The notes beneath the pieces are model-generated. The model saw nothing but the letters and a program-made list of their open reading frames with translations, was not told where the DNA came from and made no database searches. Shown piece after piece: positions 47,230 through 58,157 of a stretch of DNA of 64,000 nt; within the stretch, counting starts at the first letter, position 1; every line of letters starts with the position of its first letter. Position numbers and translations under genes: made by a program. Origin of the DNA: Hemibagrus wyckioides (Eukaryota > Chordata > Actinopteri > Siluriformes > Bagridae); the NCBI RefSeq assembly GCF_019097595.1, contig NC_080714.1, positions 22,976,759-23,040,758 of the forward strand, given 5' to 3'.

Positions 47230-48300
47230 AGTCTGACTCATTCAATTCCCAAAAAAAATTCCACCAGGACTCAAAACTAGACTCAGACTTTAGACACAAC
47301 TCAAGATTTGAGTCAGACTCATAAATAAAAGTGAAGGTATGTCGAGTATGATAATGACTCTATAATCGCCATAATTTTCACAGGTCGCCCTTTACCTAAA
47401 ATTATCCGTTATGATGCTTTAAATAAGTTTTATTTTCCATTTATACCTTGCTTGATCACTTACTACTGTTCCAAACATCACAATTATCCGGCTGAATCCC
47501 AAATCGATCCGTTCACACTGGGTAGGCGTCCTATATGAGGGTGCGGAATAATGGTTTATTAACCCTGTATAGTGCACTTCATCTATAATAATGCGTTATT
47601 TGGGACTTGATATCATTCAAGAAGCCTAAAGTAAGCCAATTTAGCCCAAATATACAATTAAGCCTGGACAAAAACCCCTAATTAAGCCATAAAATTTACG
47701 TGAGTTAAAACAAAAACACTTTGGTAGTGGATAAAATATGAAAATAATGGAACAAAAACAGGTTCGTTCCGTTCATAACTAGAACACTAACTAAACAACT
47801 AGCGATTTATTAGTGTAACTGACCAGGCTAATTGAAACAGTTATGCTAGAATAAAAGTGCCTATATGAGTATTGTGTAGAAATGCTAAAGCGTGTAAATA
47901 TATATTTATAAACATCTAGGTGATGCCTTTCAAGTTCGCGGTGTTAAGCTAAGCTAAAGTGAAGGGCCCCGCCGTCCACACCCACCGGCGGAGCGGCTAA
48001 CCGCTAATGCTAACCAATCAGCGATTAACCATTGTTGTTTAACGTTAACGTCAGCTGAGTTATGCTAACCAGCTAATTTACTTGTCTTCTACCAGAGTCT
48101 CGGGTATCCCAGATGTTCCGGTTCAAGCTAAAAGCTATAAAGGTCTCAGCCGCTGGCTGTGTGATCTCCAGTCTGGTCGTATCCACAGCAAGGTTCTGTC
48201 TAAAATCGCCTAGCTAGCTGTAGTTAGCCAGTTAGCTCACAGCAATGAAGATAGACACAGAAGAACACTCACCTTGTTTACTCTCGAGTTTCCCAGACAT
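21467..48300 (-). CDS. rapgef1: Rap guanine nucleotide exchange factor 1 (C3G)
   Basis: Crk-bound exchange factor that loads GTP on Rap1 at adhesion sites. Coding exons in gene order: 48273-48300, 44077-44225, 43797-43975, 43366-43522, 43162-43253, 42742-42897, 39680-39800, 39224-39404, 38671-39138, 36976-37178, 34111-34272, 31182-31274, 29445-29521, 28752-28857, 27503-27578, 26770-26854, 26429-26521, 24976-25161, 24365-24449, 23860-23954, 23237-23315, 23053-23154, 22865-22962, 22623-22751, 21467-21617. They join in frame to 1116 residues (human 1077-1095). N terminus MSGKLESKQDSQRSNLQTFT matches one C3G isoform. Four Crk-SH3 motifs: PPALPPKKR (~255), PPALPEKKRR (~430), PPPLPEKKAR (~500), PPPALPPKQR (~570). 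REM domain is about 710-850 and the CDC25-type catalytic domain about 880-1105, with NFNSYLAILSALDSAPIRRL and FVHLGNP. One intron is AT-AC. Which teleost paralogue this is was not resolved. Confidence 0.96.
21859..22175 (+). mobile_element. Left half of a palindromic Tc1-derived element
   Basis: After TA (21857-21858) it begins cactatattgccaaaagttt, then carries the transposase segment around [20 protein letters not shown] with frame breaks, and stops near 22175 before the turn-round point. It lies in the last intron of rapgef1. Confidence 0.75.
22176..22622. other. rapgef1 last intron, upstream part
   Basis: No exon or recognised repeat between the Tc1 derivative and the donor after 22623. 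Confidence 0.5.
25465..26198 (+). mobile_element. Tigger/pogo-like DNA transposon relic
   Basis: Flanked by TA at 25463-25464 and 26199-26200. The left end is cagtaatcctcctctatatc and the right end in reverse complement is cagttaatcccccatttata. The interior has the cacggt/atcgcggattt segments common in Tigger elements. At 25940 an ATG opens MSPKRSAPSNASGKE, which looks like a Tigger transposase N terminus, and the frame ends about 20 codons later. Internal deletion has removed the rest. It lies in the rapgef1 intron 25162-26428. Confidence 0.75.
26522..26769 (-). other. rapgef1: AT-AC (U12-type) intron of rapgef1
   Basis: Read on the - strand, the upstream exon ends ...CTCTACTATAG and the intron starts ATATCCTTTC, a full match to the U12 donor. 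It ends TTCTTAACCTCTCAACAC; TTCTTAAC fits the U12 branch site, with its adenosines about 11-12 bases from the AC end. Only the AT-AC splice restores the family sequence LYYRYTRFSHSSDNVKKRVS; no GT-AG pair nearby keeps the frame. Length is 248 bases. Confidence 0.88.
27024..27037 (+). promoter_or_regulatory. CTCF-like motif
   Basis: CCACCAGGGGGTGC matches the core CTCF consensus with one mismatch. It lies in a rapgef1 intron. Sequence match only. Confidence 0.35.
29522..31181. other. rapgef1 intron, non-coding
   Basis: Holds a TA run at 30361-30390 and a shorter one at 30400-30412. No exon seen. Confidence 0.5.
31182..31274 (-). CDS. rapgef1: rapgef1 YVNL exon, probable cassette
   Basis: 93 bases, phase 0 on both sides, acceptor ctttccgtag, donor GGT|gtaagtag. 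It encodes 31 residues including GGYVNLYSSSQANGDLPL. Tyr-Val-Asn-Leu is of the pYxN type bound by the GRB2 SH2 domain. Removal keeps the frame. Confidence 0.75.
31275..34110. other. rapgef1 intron with one dispersed repeat
   Basis: About 32215-32480 looks like a dispersed fish repeat (cagcaggggtttgaacggaa ... cggggacgccacaacagatc ... ccaggcttgggactgagaga). gggcgacgcagtggttcggc at 32556 is the head of another. No exon seen elsewhere. Confidence 0.5.
34111..34272 (-). CDS. rapgef1: rapgef1 Ser-rich exon, probable cassette
   Basis: 162 bases, phase 0 on both sides, bounded by ccctatcccag on the acceptor side and ACG|gtgagtc at the donor. It encodes 54 residues that are mostly Ser, Pro, Ala and Gly (e.g. 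HSASPSSSSSSSLSCQLQ). Its removal leaves the frame intact. It falls between the last Crk-binding motif and the REM domain, where C3G isoforms are known to differ. Codons are GC-rich compared with the neighbouring intron. Confidence 0.75.
34855..35165 (-). repeat. Dispersed tRNA-headed fish repeat, antisense
   Basis: On the - strand it starts near ggcagcacagcggcttagtg, has a head ending in the gagtttgcatgttctccccg segment, then ggtttcctcccacattctac, and ends gataagcggtacagacagtg. It is a near-complete copy of a family also seen in pieces at 8575, 36640, 48540 and 53140. It lies in the rapgef1 intron 34273-36975. Confidence 0.7.
35240..35640. repeat. Dispersed fish repeat (caaagcagctttacagaaa type)
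   Basis: Contains tctcaaagcagctttacaga, gagaaaaaactccctgagat, gaagaaaccctgagaagaac and ccatcctcatctgggtgaca in that order, a series I recognise from many fish genomes. No coding capacity was seen. An (ACT)n run follows at 35667-35705. Confidence 0.6.
36140..36168. repeat. TC microsatellite
   Basis: (TC)n in the rapgef1 intron 34273-36975. The rest of that intron shows no exon. Confidence 0.8.
36640..36770 (+). repeat. Fragment of dispersed fish repeat
   Basis: accattcatcctacacaggg, then gcctattctaggggactcat, cagtccatcggagggcacaa and accaatcagcctagcacaca follow the order of the 34855 family. It lies directly beside the rapgef1 exon at 36976. Confidence 0.5.
37965..38052. repeat. TA and CA compound microsatellite
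   Basis: (TA)n followed by (CA)n at 38004-38038, in the rapgef1 intron 37179-38670. Confidence 0.85.
38345..38500 (+). repeat. SINE-like repeat
   Basis: gtaggtggttcagcagttaa, tgcaggctagatcctaccgt and cctgagcgaggcactgaaat follow the head, B-box and body order of tRNA SINEs but differ in sequence from the copy at 48708. Probably a different SINE family or an old copy. Confidence 0.45.
39801..42741. other. rapgef1 intron, non-coding
   Basis: Mostly AT-rich sequence. ctggcaaaagaatttccttt followed by (ATCTT)n at 41113-41160 looks like a retroposon 3' tail. No exon was recognised. Confidence 0.5.
46242..46872. mobile_element. Palindromic Tc1-derived element, both ends present
   Basis: Both ends carry the ctatattgccaaaagttttg repeat in opposite orientation, flanked by TA (46240-46241 and 46873-46874). 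Long inner arms also match in reverse: the left has gggttgggcttggcccctta, the right the reverse complement of a near-identical string. Between them lie transposase fragments of both orientations (LLNLVESLPRRMEAVTAAKG on +, [20 protein letters not shown] on -). The left arm is shortened. It cannot encode a full transposase. Confidence 0.85.
47163..47232. repeat. TTTC and CA compound microsatellite
   Basis: (TTTC)n then (TC)n then (CA)n in rapgef1 intron 1. Confidence 0.85.
47492..47609. mobile_element. Small inverted-repeat element (118 bp)
   Basis: Begins ctgaatcccaaatcgatccg and ends, in reverse complement, tcaagtcccaaataacgcat, with the internal string tatagtgcacttcat. It has the same length and layout as the copy at 60403. 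MITE-like; superfamily not assigned. Confidence 0.5.
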
Positions 48301-48464
48301 CTTCCAAATAAATATGGGGCAGATGTTAGAGAGGGATTCTGTGTTATTCCAGCATCATAGCAGAAGGTAGACTGGTCAGTCAGTCAGAGTCTGTCTCTGT
48401 CTCTGTCTCTGTCTCTCAGTGAACGGTTTTGTCTGCTGTGTAACCAGAGACTGCAGTGCACACA
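48301..48464 (-). promoter_or_regulatory. rapgef1: rapgef1 5' UTR and promoter region
   Basis: Upstream of the ATG (context TGGAAGATGT on the - strand). It contains a (TCTCTG)n run at 48391-48417 and no TATA box at a usual place. The transcription start is not known. Confidence 0.4.
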
Positions 48465-48478
48465 GCGCCACCTCGCGG
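48465..48478 (-). promoter_or_regulatory. CTCF-like motif upstream of rapgef1
   Basis: On the - strand CCGCGAGGTGGCGC, a full match to the core pattern CCGCGNGGNGGCRS. It sits 165 bases above the rapgef1 start codon. Confidence 0.5.
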
Positions 48479-48539
48479 TTGGTATGACGCGCAAATAATA
48501 TTACAAATATTTTCTAGCCTCAGGACACATTTTCTCTGC

Positions 48540-49015
48540 CCTGCACAGTACCATCATATCTCACAAAAAAATCATCAGCACCAGGGCAGGGATGATGAGG
48601 TGGATCCTGAGTCTACACTGGATCTGGATCTGAGGGTGGGAATTACATGTTCTGGATGGGACACCAGTCCACTTTAGGGCATCGTGTACTCTTGGGCACA
48701 AGGGGGATGTGGTAGCTTAGTGGTTAAGGTGTTATGGACTAGTGATTGAGTTCCTTAAAGGATGTCAGGTCCACAAAGCCACCACTGTTGGGCCCCTGAG
48801 TAAGGCCCTTAACCCTCAATTGCTCAGTTGTATAAAATGAGATAAGATGTAAGTCGCTCTGGATAAGGGCATCTGCCAAATGAAACGTGAATGTCACACT
48901 CAGTGACAATTTGGAGTAACCAGTGTTTTCTGGGGGACAACCAAGAACCCAGAGGAAACCCATGAGAACACAGGGGTATGTGTAAAAAATTCCACCAGGA
49001 CAGCAACCTGAGCTA
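48540..49015 (+). repeat. Dispersed fish repeat split by a SINE
   Basis: tgggacaccagtccacttta before 48700, and gtgacaatttggagtaacca with ccagaggaaacccatgagaa after 48892, are consecutive pieces of the 34855 family. The SINE at 48708-48892 lies between them, so it inserted later. Confidence 0.55.
48708..48892 (+). repeat. tRNA-headed SINE
   Basis: Starts gatgtggtagcttagtggtt and has the body ctgagtaaggcccttaaccc and ttgctcagttgtataaaatg, then gtaagtcgctctggataagg and gcatctgccaaatg at the tail. The best preserved SINE in the window. Confidence 0.8.
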
Positions 49016-49041
49016 AGGGTTGAAATGCAAACCTCTGTAAT

Positions 49042-49118
<77 letters not shown>

Positions 49119-49119
49119 G
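49042..49119. repeat. GATA tetranucleotide array
   Basis: About 19 uninterrupted GATA units, then GGTAGG. Confidence 0.95.
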
Positions 49120-49371
49120 TAGGAAGATATATATTTCCTTCATCTTCGTTGGTCCCTTATAAATATGATTCAAACAAACATGTACATCATAATCACTGTC
49201 AGCATAAATAGTTTATCAAGTACAGCACTAATAAATTCTTGATAAATACTTATTAATATATATATATATATATATATAATACAAAGCTAAACTTCTCTCT
49301 AATGGTAAATGTGATAAATACAAGAGGTGGTTCATTACAGTGAAGCCTGTGAGTCGATTATTTTTGCTCTG

Positions 49372-49385
49372 GCTCCATCTAGTGG
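49372..49385 (-). promoter_or_regulatory. CTCF-like motif
   Basis: On the - strand CCACTAGATGGAGC, one mismatch to the core CTCF consensus. Confidence 0.4.
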
Positions 49386-49468
49386 CCACATTTTGAATTG
49401 CAATTACGACACTAAACCCCGCCCCCACACGATTTACAATACAACATTACATCATGGGGCGAATATTG

Positions 49469-49509
<41 letters not shown>
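49469..49509. repeat. TTTA tetranucleotide array
   Basis: About ten TTTA units. Confidence 0.9.
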
Positions 49510-50637
49510 ACGACAGCAGCTACAAGGCTTTATAATATTGTGTTTGTTCCAATGCGTTGTCTTTTCTGTAGTTACACACACACACACACACTCAAAAAGC
49601 ATTAATTACATTTATTTTAATTACATTTTTAAAAATGTGTGTTATTGTTAATATGGTATTTACAGTAACTGGATGTTTATTTAACATTTTGTGTAAGGAG
49701 TCTCCAGTGTCAGTAATTTGTAGCAAAGTTTTCCAGAATAGAAAATTCTTCCTGACGGTAGGCTTTCTGTAACCTGGTTTTACTGTAACCTGAAAATCTC
49801 CATTTTTTTATTACCTTCATGAGAAAATAAAGTGGCTACAGTGATAACAGGAGCAAACTTGTTTCACAGACCTTCCACAAGGTGTTGAATTTATTATACT
49901 TCAGGAAAAAAAGACAAAAATATTTTAAAAATCACTAACGCTTCATTGTCTGGCCACATCACACCACGGTGTTGTTGATTATTTTCCTATAACAGTACAC
50001 TCCATGTGTTTTAATCCTTGCCTAGAAGGCAATACACAACACATACTCACAGTAAAATGCTGAAAATGTCTCACAAATCTGCCGTCCCAGGATTTGGCTG
50101 ATACACTGATGGGTTAAACAGTTCACGGTAAATATGAGAAGCATTCCTCTAAAGTAACAGAACAAACAAATATGAGTGAATATCAGACTGTTATTCCATA
50201 TTAACAGAATAATTCACAATAAACCAAAGCTCTGTTGTCTTCTGCTCAGCTGACAGACTGCACTTTGTGACTCAGTTGTTTGGTGCAGTGTGAAAACTAG
50301 AAATTTGTGATTTTGGTGTTTCATTCTTGAGTGCTCATGCGTTGCATTTTGTTCACACTGTATGAAGTGTGTATGGCTTTGAGAAAGGGTGTTAAAACAT
50401 TTGTGAGCAAATGTTTTTCTGAAAAGTGAGAAAAACTATAAACACTTGTTCATATCAATTGTAAACAATTTTTTTTATAGAATAATGTAATAATAATAAT
50501 AATAATAAAAAAAATAGATATCAAATCAAGAAAATAAAGTCATTGTAGGCTGCATGAAGGGTTTCTAGAGAATTCTCTGCTTTTAGAGATGCCACCTCCC
50601 AAAAACATGCTGTTGTTTGTGTGAAAGATTTACAGGA

Positions 50638-50810
50638 TTTGGCTGACCCCCTCATCCAGAACGACTCGCATTTTATTTCATTTTTTATACAACTGAGCGA
50701 TTGAGGGTTAAGGGCCTTGCTCAAGGGCCCCACTTTGGCAGCTTGATGGACCTGGGATTCAAACTCACAACCTTCTGATCAGAAGCTACCACATTAATAC
50801 CGCACACCCG
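50638..50810 (-). repeat. tRNA-headed SINE, antisense
   Basis: In reverse it gives a tRNA-like head, gtgagtttgaatcccaggtc, then gggcccttgagcaaggccct and taaccctcaatcgctcagtt. Same family as 48708. Its tail is cut by neighbouring sequence. Confidence 0.75.
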
Positions 50811-51466
50811 GGCAAAAGACACAAGCTACGAAATTAAATGACACTTATCATTAATACAGACAGATGTAGGAGTGTGTGCGTGAGGTAGCTGGCTACAAGC
50901 AACCTAATTGTAACGCTGCAAAATCCTGCTGAACGGTGTAGGAATTTCGTTGACCATTTTGTGTTGTTTTCGAGAAGGAAATTCAATCAGCTGGCTAAAA
51001 ATAAAACCTTACGTCAGCTCAGAGAGCCTAGTACAGGAAGGCAGGACAAACACCTGAAGGAGAAAAAGGCAAGGGCAAGTCGAGGGTGTGTAAGTCAGCG
51101 AGCCCTCGATGATGTTTCCTCTTTCAGAAATCATTTTCAGAGCTGCTTCGTGGTTGGTGTGACTTTACCATCTGCTCTGGGAAAAAAAAAAAGCACTGAA
51201 GGTTTGATTCCCGTCTTCGTCACTCAGAACAAATGTGGCAGCTCCAATTCTACTGTCCTTTGGTGCTTTTTGAAAGACACAGAAGACAGTCGCAGGCTGC
51301 CGCAGCGGGACTGAGTGTGTGTCAAAGCAAACAGACAGCCGGCCCAGAGCGCTCATCCATCAAGTGCTGCCACGTCCACTCCCTATATCCCTTTAACTGG
51401 GGAATTAGGAGCAAGTCCTGATCTGATGCATTATTGAAGAGGCAGAACCCTGATTTCTGACTAAAG

Positions 51467-51709
<243 letters not shown>

Positions 51710-54700
51710 TATTTTTTTCAATATATAATCTATGTTCCATCTATTGCTTGAACGATGTTCTGTCCCATCTCAGACCCCATCTCTGATCATTGTCCTCCAT
51801 CGCAGTACGCCATCGTGTTTTATTCCATCATTTCATCATCAGTTCATCATTATTTTATAATGAATTCTTGACGAATTATTATCTGAGACCGCATCCGCGT
51901 ATGTGTGCTATCCGTGATCTATCTAAATATCCTCTAATAAATTCAGCAGGGAATAAAAAAAAAGAAGCTTCTCCCTGATAAAAAGATGCACCAGCATTTA
52001 TTATTAATATGGACCTTGATGTGTGCATAATAATAATACAGCAAAAAAGAAAGAAAGAAAGAATGAAAGAAAGGAAATGACCTTGTTATCCCGTGTCTCG
52101 GGTGATAAATGCTACGACTCAACAAAGACAAAATGGCCTCAGCTGCTATTTCAATAAGTCTCAATCTATAAGGTTCGGAAACCTGTTTGACATTCCGGGG
52201 TTGTCGGTTTTCCATCAAATGCGGATCTCTGCGCGCTTAAACGGATCTGGATGAAGCCACTGTCATCGCTTTAACAGTGCAACGATGAACTGAAATACAG
52301 GCATTAAAATGCAGCCTACTGCGTGTGTGTTTTTTGTGTGTGTGTATCTGATGTGATTTTATTATTTTTTTGAGGAATGTGTATCTAAAATAGGATACAA
52401 CACGGAGATTACTTCCTGTAGGCTCGACTGAGGCATTGAAATGCACGCACACGCACGATACCAGCCGAATAACACCTGATCCTCCGATTATTGTGTGAAT
52501 TATGAATGAGCATTTGAAGACGTTTACAAAATTGTTGTTTGTTATTATGCGGATAGTTAGGTTTCTGGTTCTGTTGCCTTCATTTCACCTTCATATTTTG
52601 TGAGAAGAAGAGGAGACAAAGAAGGCATACTGGGAATATCCAAGCATCTACACTATTTTACGTACTATCTATATATTACAGACACACACAAACACACACA
52701 CACACACATACACAATGTTGTGGGGGCTGTATGTCAACGATTTAAACGGATGTGGAGTATTAAAGCGATCCCAGATGAGTCGTAGCAGGTGCTCTGTTCT
52801 TTATCAGGTCTTTCTATAAAGCAGAAATAATAGCGCAAGTTCGCGGCGTTAGTGAATTATTAGAGTATAAAAGCAGTTTAGTTGCTCTCATTTTATGAGG
52901 TAATTCTTTGTAACAGTCTAACCTCTGAAGCAGGAAATCCCACCATAGTCATTATAAACCCTCTGAAAACGTTTAGACGATACTTTTTCCACATAATAAC
53001 CCGCTGCTCTTTGGAAGAAAAACATACTTCACAAGTGCAGTGGAGTGGAATAAGTGTGATTTGCTTTAGCATAATGATATAAAAAGGTGACACATTTACT
53101 GTGTTCAGGTTCAGATACGTTCCTTAGCGATGATTTATTCATTCATTCATTCATTAAATGCTGTACTCTAGTCAGATCTTAGGAACACCGGGCGTGAGGT
53201 GGGATACCAGGATACCAGTAGGAGGAAACTGGAGAACCTGCTGGAAACTCACACCGGGATGAAAGCCCTGGATTCCACCCCGAAGCTGTAGGGTGACGAT
53301 GCGGTTTGCTGCGCCTCAATGCCGCCATTTTGATTAGCATAAACTTTACGGCAAACAAATCTACAGAACGAACCTACAACAACAATAATCAGGTGTCAGG
53401 TGATGTTGAAGTGCTGAAGTGAGGTTTTTGGGAGCGTAGTCTGTGGCACCCGTGTTTTTGGTGGATTCTGGTGTGATGACAGACTGAAAAAGAAGGACAT
53501 TTACTTGAAATAAGCCTTAATTTTGCAAAATGTAAGCACTTTGCACTGATGACTACTCAATTCAATAAAAACAGACATACGTACCAATATTGATCATAGC
53601 GAAAAAATAGTTCATTTTGCTAAATAAACTATGATTAAAACCATTTTCTACACACATCTTGTGTGTTTTATTGCTGCCTTTTTTTGTGTTTATGTTAAAA
53701 GGCTTTGGTTCATCCAAAATACTCGCCCATGTTACATTTGGAGTTTTTTCAGAATGTAAACACACCCGAAGGTGATCCAAAACGACTGAGAAAACTCAAA
53801 TTTGCAGATAGATATCTCTATTTTTACTTTGGTTGACAGTTTCTACTTTACCCACAATGTTGCACAATGCAGCAGGGCTTTAGTGCTTTAGTCTGTCCAG
53901 CTCTCTCACCTCCTTATCTGTACACTCTGCACAAACATGTTCATGCTACATTCAGGCTAATACCTTCTAAAAAATCAACACTTTGGCCCTGATCATCTCT
54001 TAGATGGTTGCCTAGCTGAGACAAGTCCATCAGCTGCACTAAGGTCTCCACTATGCTGGATTTCACACAATCACAACACTGGATCTTAGTGGAAAATAAG
54101 TGACAAAAAGCTAAAGAATATCCATGTGATATCAGGACAAGTCTCACAGGAGTAATAAAAACTCAGCACATTTTTTTTAATGTGTTTCAGGGTGGAGTTT
54201 TTTTCCTTTTAATAGAAAAAACAACATCAAATTGAAACTTTGCATTTCCCTTTTCTTTGCTTTTCTCTATTTTATGGCTCTTCTCAGTTCAGTTTATGAA
54301 TCTGTCATATACTTCCCTCTTCAGATCAGGTTTGATGAGAATGTTTTGTTCTATTTTTCTCTTGTTTTCTTGTGGCAAGATACACGTTTTATTAGCAAGT
54401 ACGTTATCCCCTTATATGCTAAAAGGGGTGTACAATCCCTTGCACTTGAGCGTGCACACGCTACTAAAATGAACAACTTTGTTACTTCCAGCTTGCTGTT
54501 GGATGTTGTTATAACCCACACTGGTAACTTTGTGCTGCCATGTGAGGGAGGGAAGACTGCAGTCCTCTCTGACCTTGGCCAATCAAACAGCTTAGTGATG
54601 CTCCTAAACGGGCCTGATCCCAGGAGAGGCCAGCGAGATGAAAGGCAGCATGCATAAAGGCAGAGATTAAACCGGATCTGATGGGTCGAGCGCAGCGGCT

Positions 54701-55659
54701 CCCTTTGGTAACTCCTGCGCATAGAGGCGGCTTGACAGGGGCACCAGGCAAAGCAAAAGCCCCAGGGCACCTCGTTTAAAGACAGTCATGCCGAGATGTG
54801 CAGAGGCGTTGCTTTGCTAATGTAAAACTTTAACTTTTCAGCCTCCTGATCAATGGTGTATAACAATGACTTACTGCGACGCGCAGTCTCAGGCCAACAT
54901 CAAACACGACGCAGACCTTTCATTTTGCATCACACAGACAAGGTGCAGGTTATAAATGATGCAGTATGAAGAACATGTGCTTCCGATGCGGCTTTATCTT
55001 TTCAACAGCTTTTTCTTAAACCTTTACTCAAGGTTAATGTTAACTCCTGCTAAACTGGTCCGAGTTCTATGGCTCTAAAGAAGCACCAGCAGATGATAAC
55101 TTTCAAATTATAGCACTAAATTGCTAATATAGTGTGTTTTCAAATGTGCAAGGAGCTCAAACTCCAATCCCCAGTCCACAGCACTGAAGAGATTAGCATC
55201 CTACATCATCAGCTCCGCAATTTTAGAGTAAAAAATAAAACAAAATATTGAATTAACTTCAGAATAATGTAAGCCAATTAAAACCCAGTAGTTCAAATGT
55301 AATGAACTACTGATACTGAACTGCTGATTAATGATTCAATTTCAACCCCCCTGAAAAATAATGCAGTTTCCAGCCAAACGTCAAGCTCCACATGTTTTAA
55401 TATGCAGCAATGTCTGAGACAGTGAAGACAGATTAGCATCCCTGGTTGAATTCATTAGCTACCTTAACTATTAAAGGTTTTAAAGGAAACGTTGATCTGT
55501 AAATTATATGAGCCAAGCTCTGTGGAGATACATGGAACATTTCACAGCTCAGCATCCAACCTGTGGAAACATATAAATAAGCCATTAGCTAGCAGAGTGA
55601 GCTAGATTAGCTAGCCTGATTTATTTGTTGAGGTTTTATAACATGAAAGCTCTGTAGGT

Positions 55660-55800
55660 AAATAATAATGATGATAATAATAATAATAATAATAATTATT
55701 ATTATTATTAATAATAATAATTGTATATTATTTACATTAATTATTTATTTTATATAATAATAATAATAATAATAAGTATTATTATTATTATTATTATTAA
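55660..55800. repeat. AAT/ATT trinucleotide runs
   Basis: (AAT)n and (ATT)n blocks that are inversely repeated and could fold back. Confidence 0.85.
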
Positions 55801-56747
55801 TGAATAGGATGAATGACTGAATGAAGTAATGACATTACGAAACAAACAAATATATAAATAAATAAAAAAACACTGATATACAAACACCAAATGTAAATGT
55901 ACCTTACTTTATTACACAATTAATCAAAACATTCTAAGAAAGTCATTTTAATTTCAAAACACATCAGGAAAACCATGTATTATTTACTATTGTATAAAAT
56001 GTATTTCATTTTTTATTAATTATTAAGAATTTATTTATTTATTTATTTATTTATTATTTAGTTTATTTGTTTGTTTATTTTTAACAACCATTTTTAAAAA
56101 AGAATTAATTTACTATTTTATTGTATTTTTTTTTTTTTTACTGTTTCTTTAATGAAAAATGGAACATTATATGTACAGTTGAGTGCAAAAGTTTGCATCC
56201 CCCTAGATAAAATGAGGGGGAGAAAAGAGCAAAAAATGATTAAACAAGAAAGAAATGTATTGTATTAGGTTTTCAGGTAGTGTATGTTAAGTGATCAGTA
56301 GTGAAAACAATAAATTCTGATATAACACTTTTTTATTATAGTAGAAAAGAAGAGTCAGATTGGATACTGATATCAATTTTTTTTTTTTTTTTTGGAAAAT
56401 GTTGATTTTATTTTATTTTTTAAATTATTTGGTATGTTCCTGCAACAACAGTTAAACTAAACATTATTATTGCCAAAAAACTATAATTTTGCAATAAAGT
56501 GTATATAAGGCTAAAGAAAACCAGTCATTATACATCTTTCAGGGCTGAGCAGTGTATCTAGCCCACGTTTCGAGTGTTATACAGATTAATTCCTGATCAT
56601 TTCCACTGCCCCATGATCAACAGGTCTGTAAATGGCACTTGTGAATTAAATGTAAAGTTCACTATTGGCTTACAAAACACATTTCAGCTGCTTTTTATGA
56701 TTCCCAGCTCATCTGCTGTCAGGTTTCAGGCAGTGAAGTGTAAACGC

Positions 56748-56761
56748 ACACTAGGGGGCAC
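56748..56761 (+). promoter_or_regulatory. CTCF-like motif
   Basis: ACACTAGGGGGCAC, one mismatch to the core CTCF consensus, on the + strand. Confidence 0.4.
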
Positions 56762-58157
56762 TGCAATAACTACTTTGCCCAACCCAATCTGTTACTTTTG
56801 GCTGGATTGGTATGATTGATGGATTCAGCACAACACATATATCAATTTTCTCAATTAAAAAGGTAAGCCAGGAGCAAACATTTCACTCATACTGTTTGTC
56901 AGTGTATTGTCGTTACACTTCTCCTGCCTATGTGAGGATGGTTTACTAATGTGTTTTCTGTTAGGTGGGGGAAGTAAAGACGAATAACTGATGCAGAAAA
57001 TCACAAGAATAGACTCACACATGGACACAGATTCAGGTCCAAAACGCCTACACTCTCACATTCATCTCCTGGAGTTTAAAGCCACTTTTCAGGGACTGTG
57101 TGGGTGGCAGTCTCAGATCACAACGTGCTCCTCTCCAAAGCCATGTTTAGGAGGCCCACCAAGTTCATTCGCACTTTCTTTTCTAGCCGCCTGTACGCCA
57201 TTAATTCTTCCTAACTGTAGAAAACTATACACGCTGTTATATTTTTAAAAAATGTATATGGCTTGAAAGATATTCAAATCCATTTTGCATCAAAAGGAAT
57301 GTGCAATGCTCGCTCCTCATCTGAATGCTGTCTCTGGTGAAATGCCTTCACTCTCTGTTACTTATGCATTTGCGATGAGACAGGAGGCGCAACACAGTCA
57401 TAGTAATGAGCAGGGGGAGAGATTTCACTCTGAAGCCCAAGCAGCATTTTAAAGCTTCTGAAGGGATCGTGTGGGCCTGGTGCACTGGAACAATATAAAC
57501 AGAGCTTTTGTTTTGCCTTACACTACATTTGCACATACTATCATTTTGTCGCTGAACTATGAAGTCACTTTCGTAATAGGCGGTCCTACTACTGGTTGCC
57601 ATAGTAATAATGGCTATCAATGGGTGGTGCAACTAGCGTTCCGACTGACAACAAATGATTTTTTGGCTGCTAGAATCCAACTTTTTGGAGGGATGTTTGT
57701 GTATTTGGTGTTTGTGTAAAAAATTCTGCAGTGTATATATCTGCATCATATCATACGAGATAAAGGGGAAGCAGTGTGTGCGCTTTGCCATGATCATGTG
57801 TGTTCTAAGCGTGTGCTCCCATTGGTGGCCGGTGCACCGAGTCATCCTATATTTGCATAAAGTTAAACTTTTCTCAACTTTGTAGCATCACTGGACACGC
57901 CCACATAAAGCTGCCAACGGTTGCTGTCACTCGTGTCACTGGAAGTCAGCAGCTCTCATTGCCAGGGGTCGGCAACCCATGGCTCTTTCATCCCTCTGTA
58001 GTGGCTCCCTGTCGCTTTGAAAAGAAGGGGATAAATTATTATTTTTCTTTTTTCCAATGGAATACCTCTTATTTCTCAGCTTGAGGTGGTCAATTTACTC
58101 TAAGATAAAAAGTGTTTTAATATTTTGACGCTCAAAATATGCATCACTTGCTACATA

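Larger units (their letters stand above)
44226..48272. other. rapgef1 first intron, non-coding
   Basis: Four kilobases between coding exons 1 and 2. It holds the palindromic element at 46242, a TTTC/CA microsatellite at 47163-47230 and a small inverted-repeat element at 47492. An alternative first exon, as known in mammals, was looked for and not convincingly found. Confidence 0.55.

Noticed and set aside
54232..54770. Overlapping 141- and 139-codon frames on opposite strands
   Set aside because: No recognisable domain, no codon bias, and mutual overlap; likely chance.
56574..57248. Short open frames of 81-85 codons
   Set aside because: No start context, no domain and no splice continuity; chance frames.
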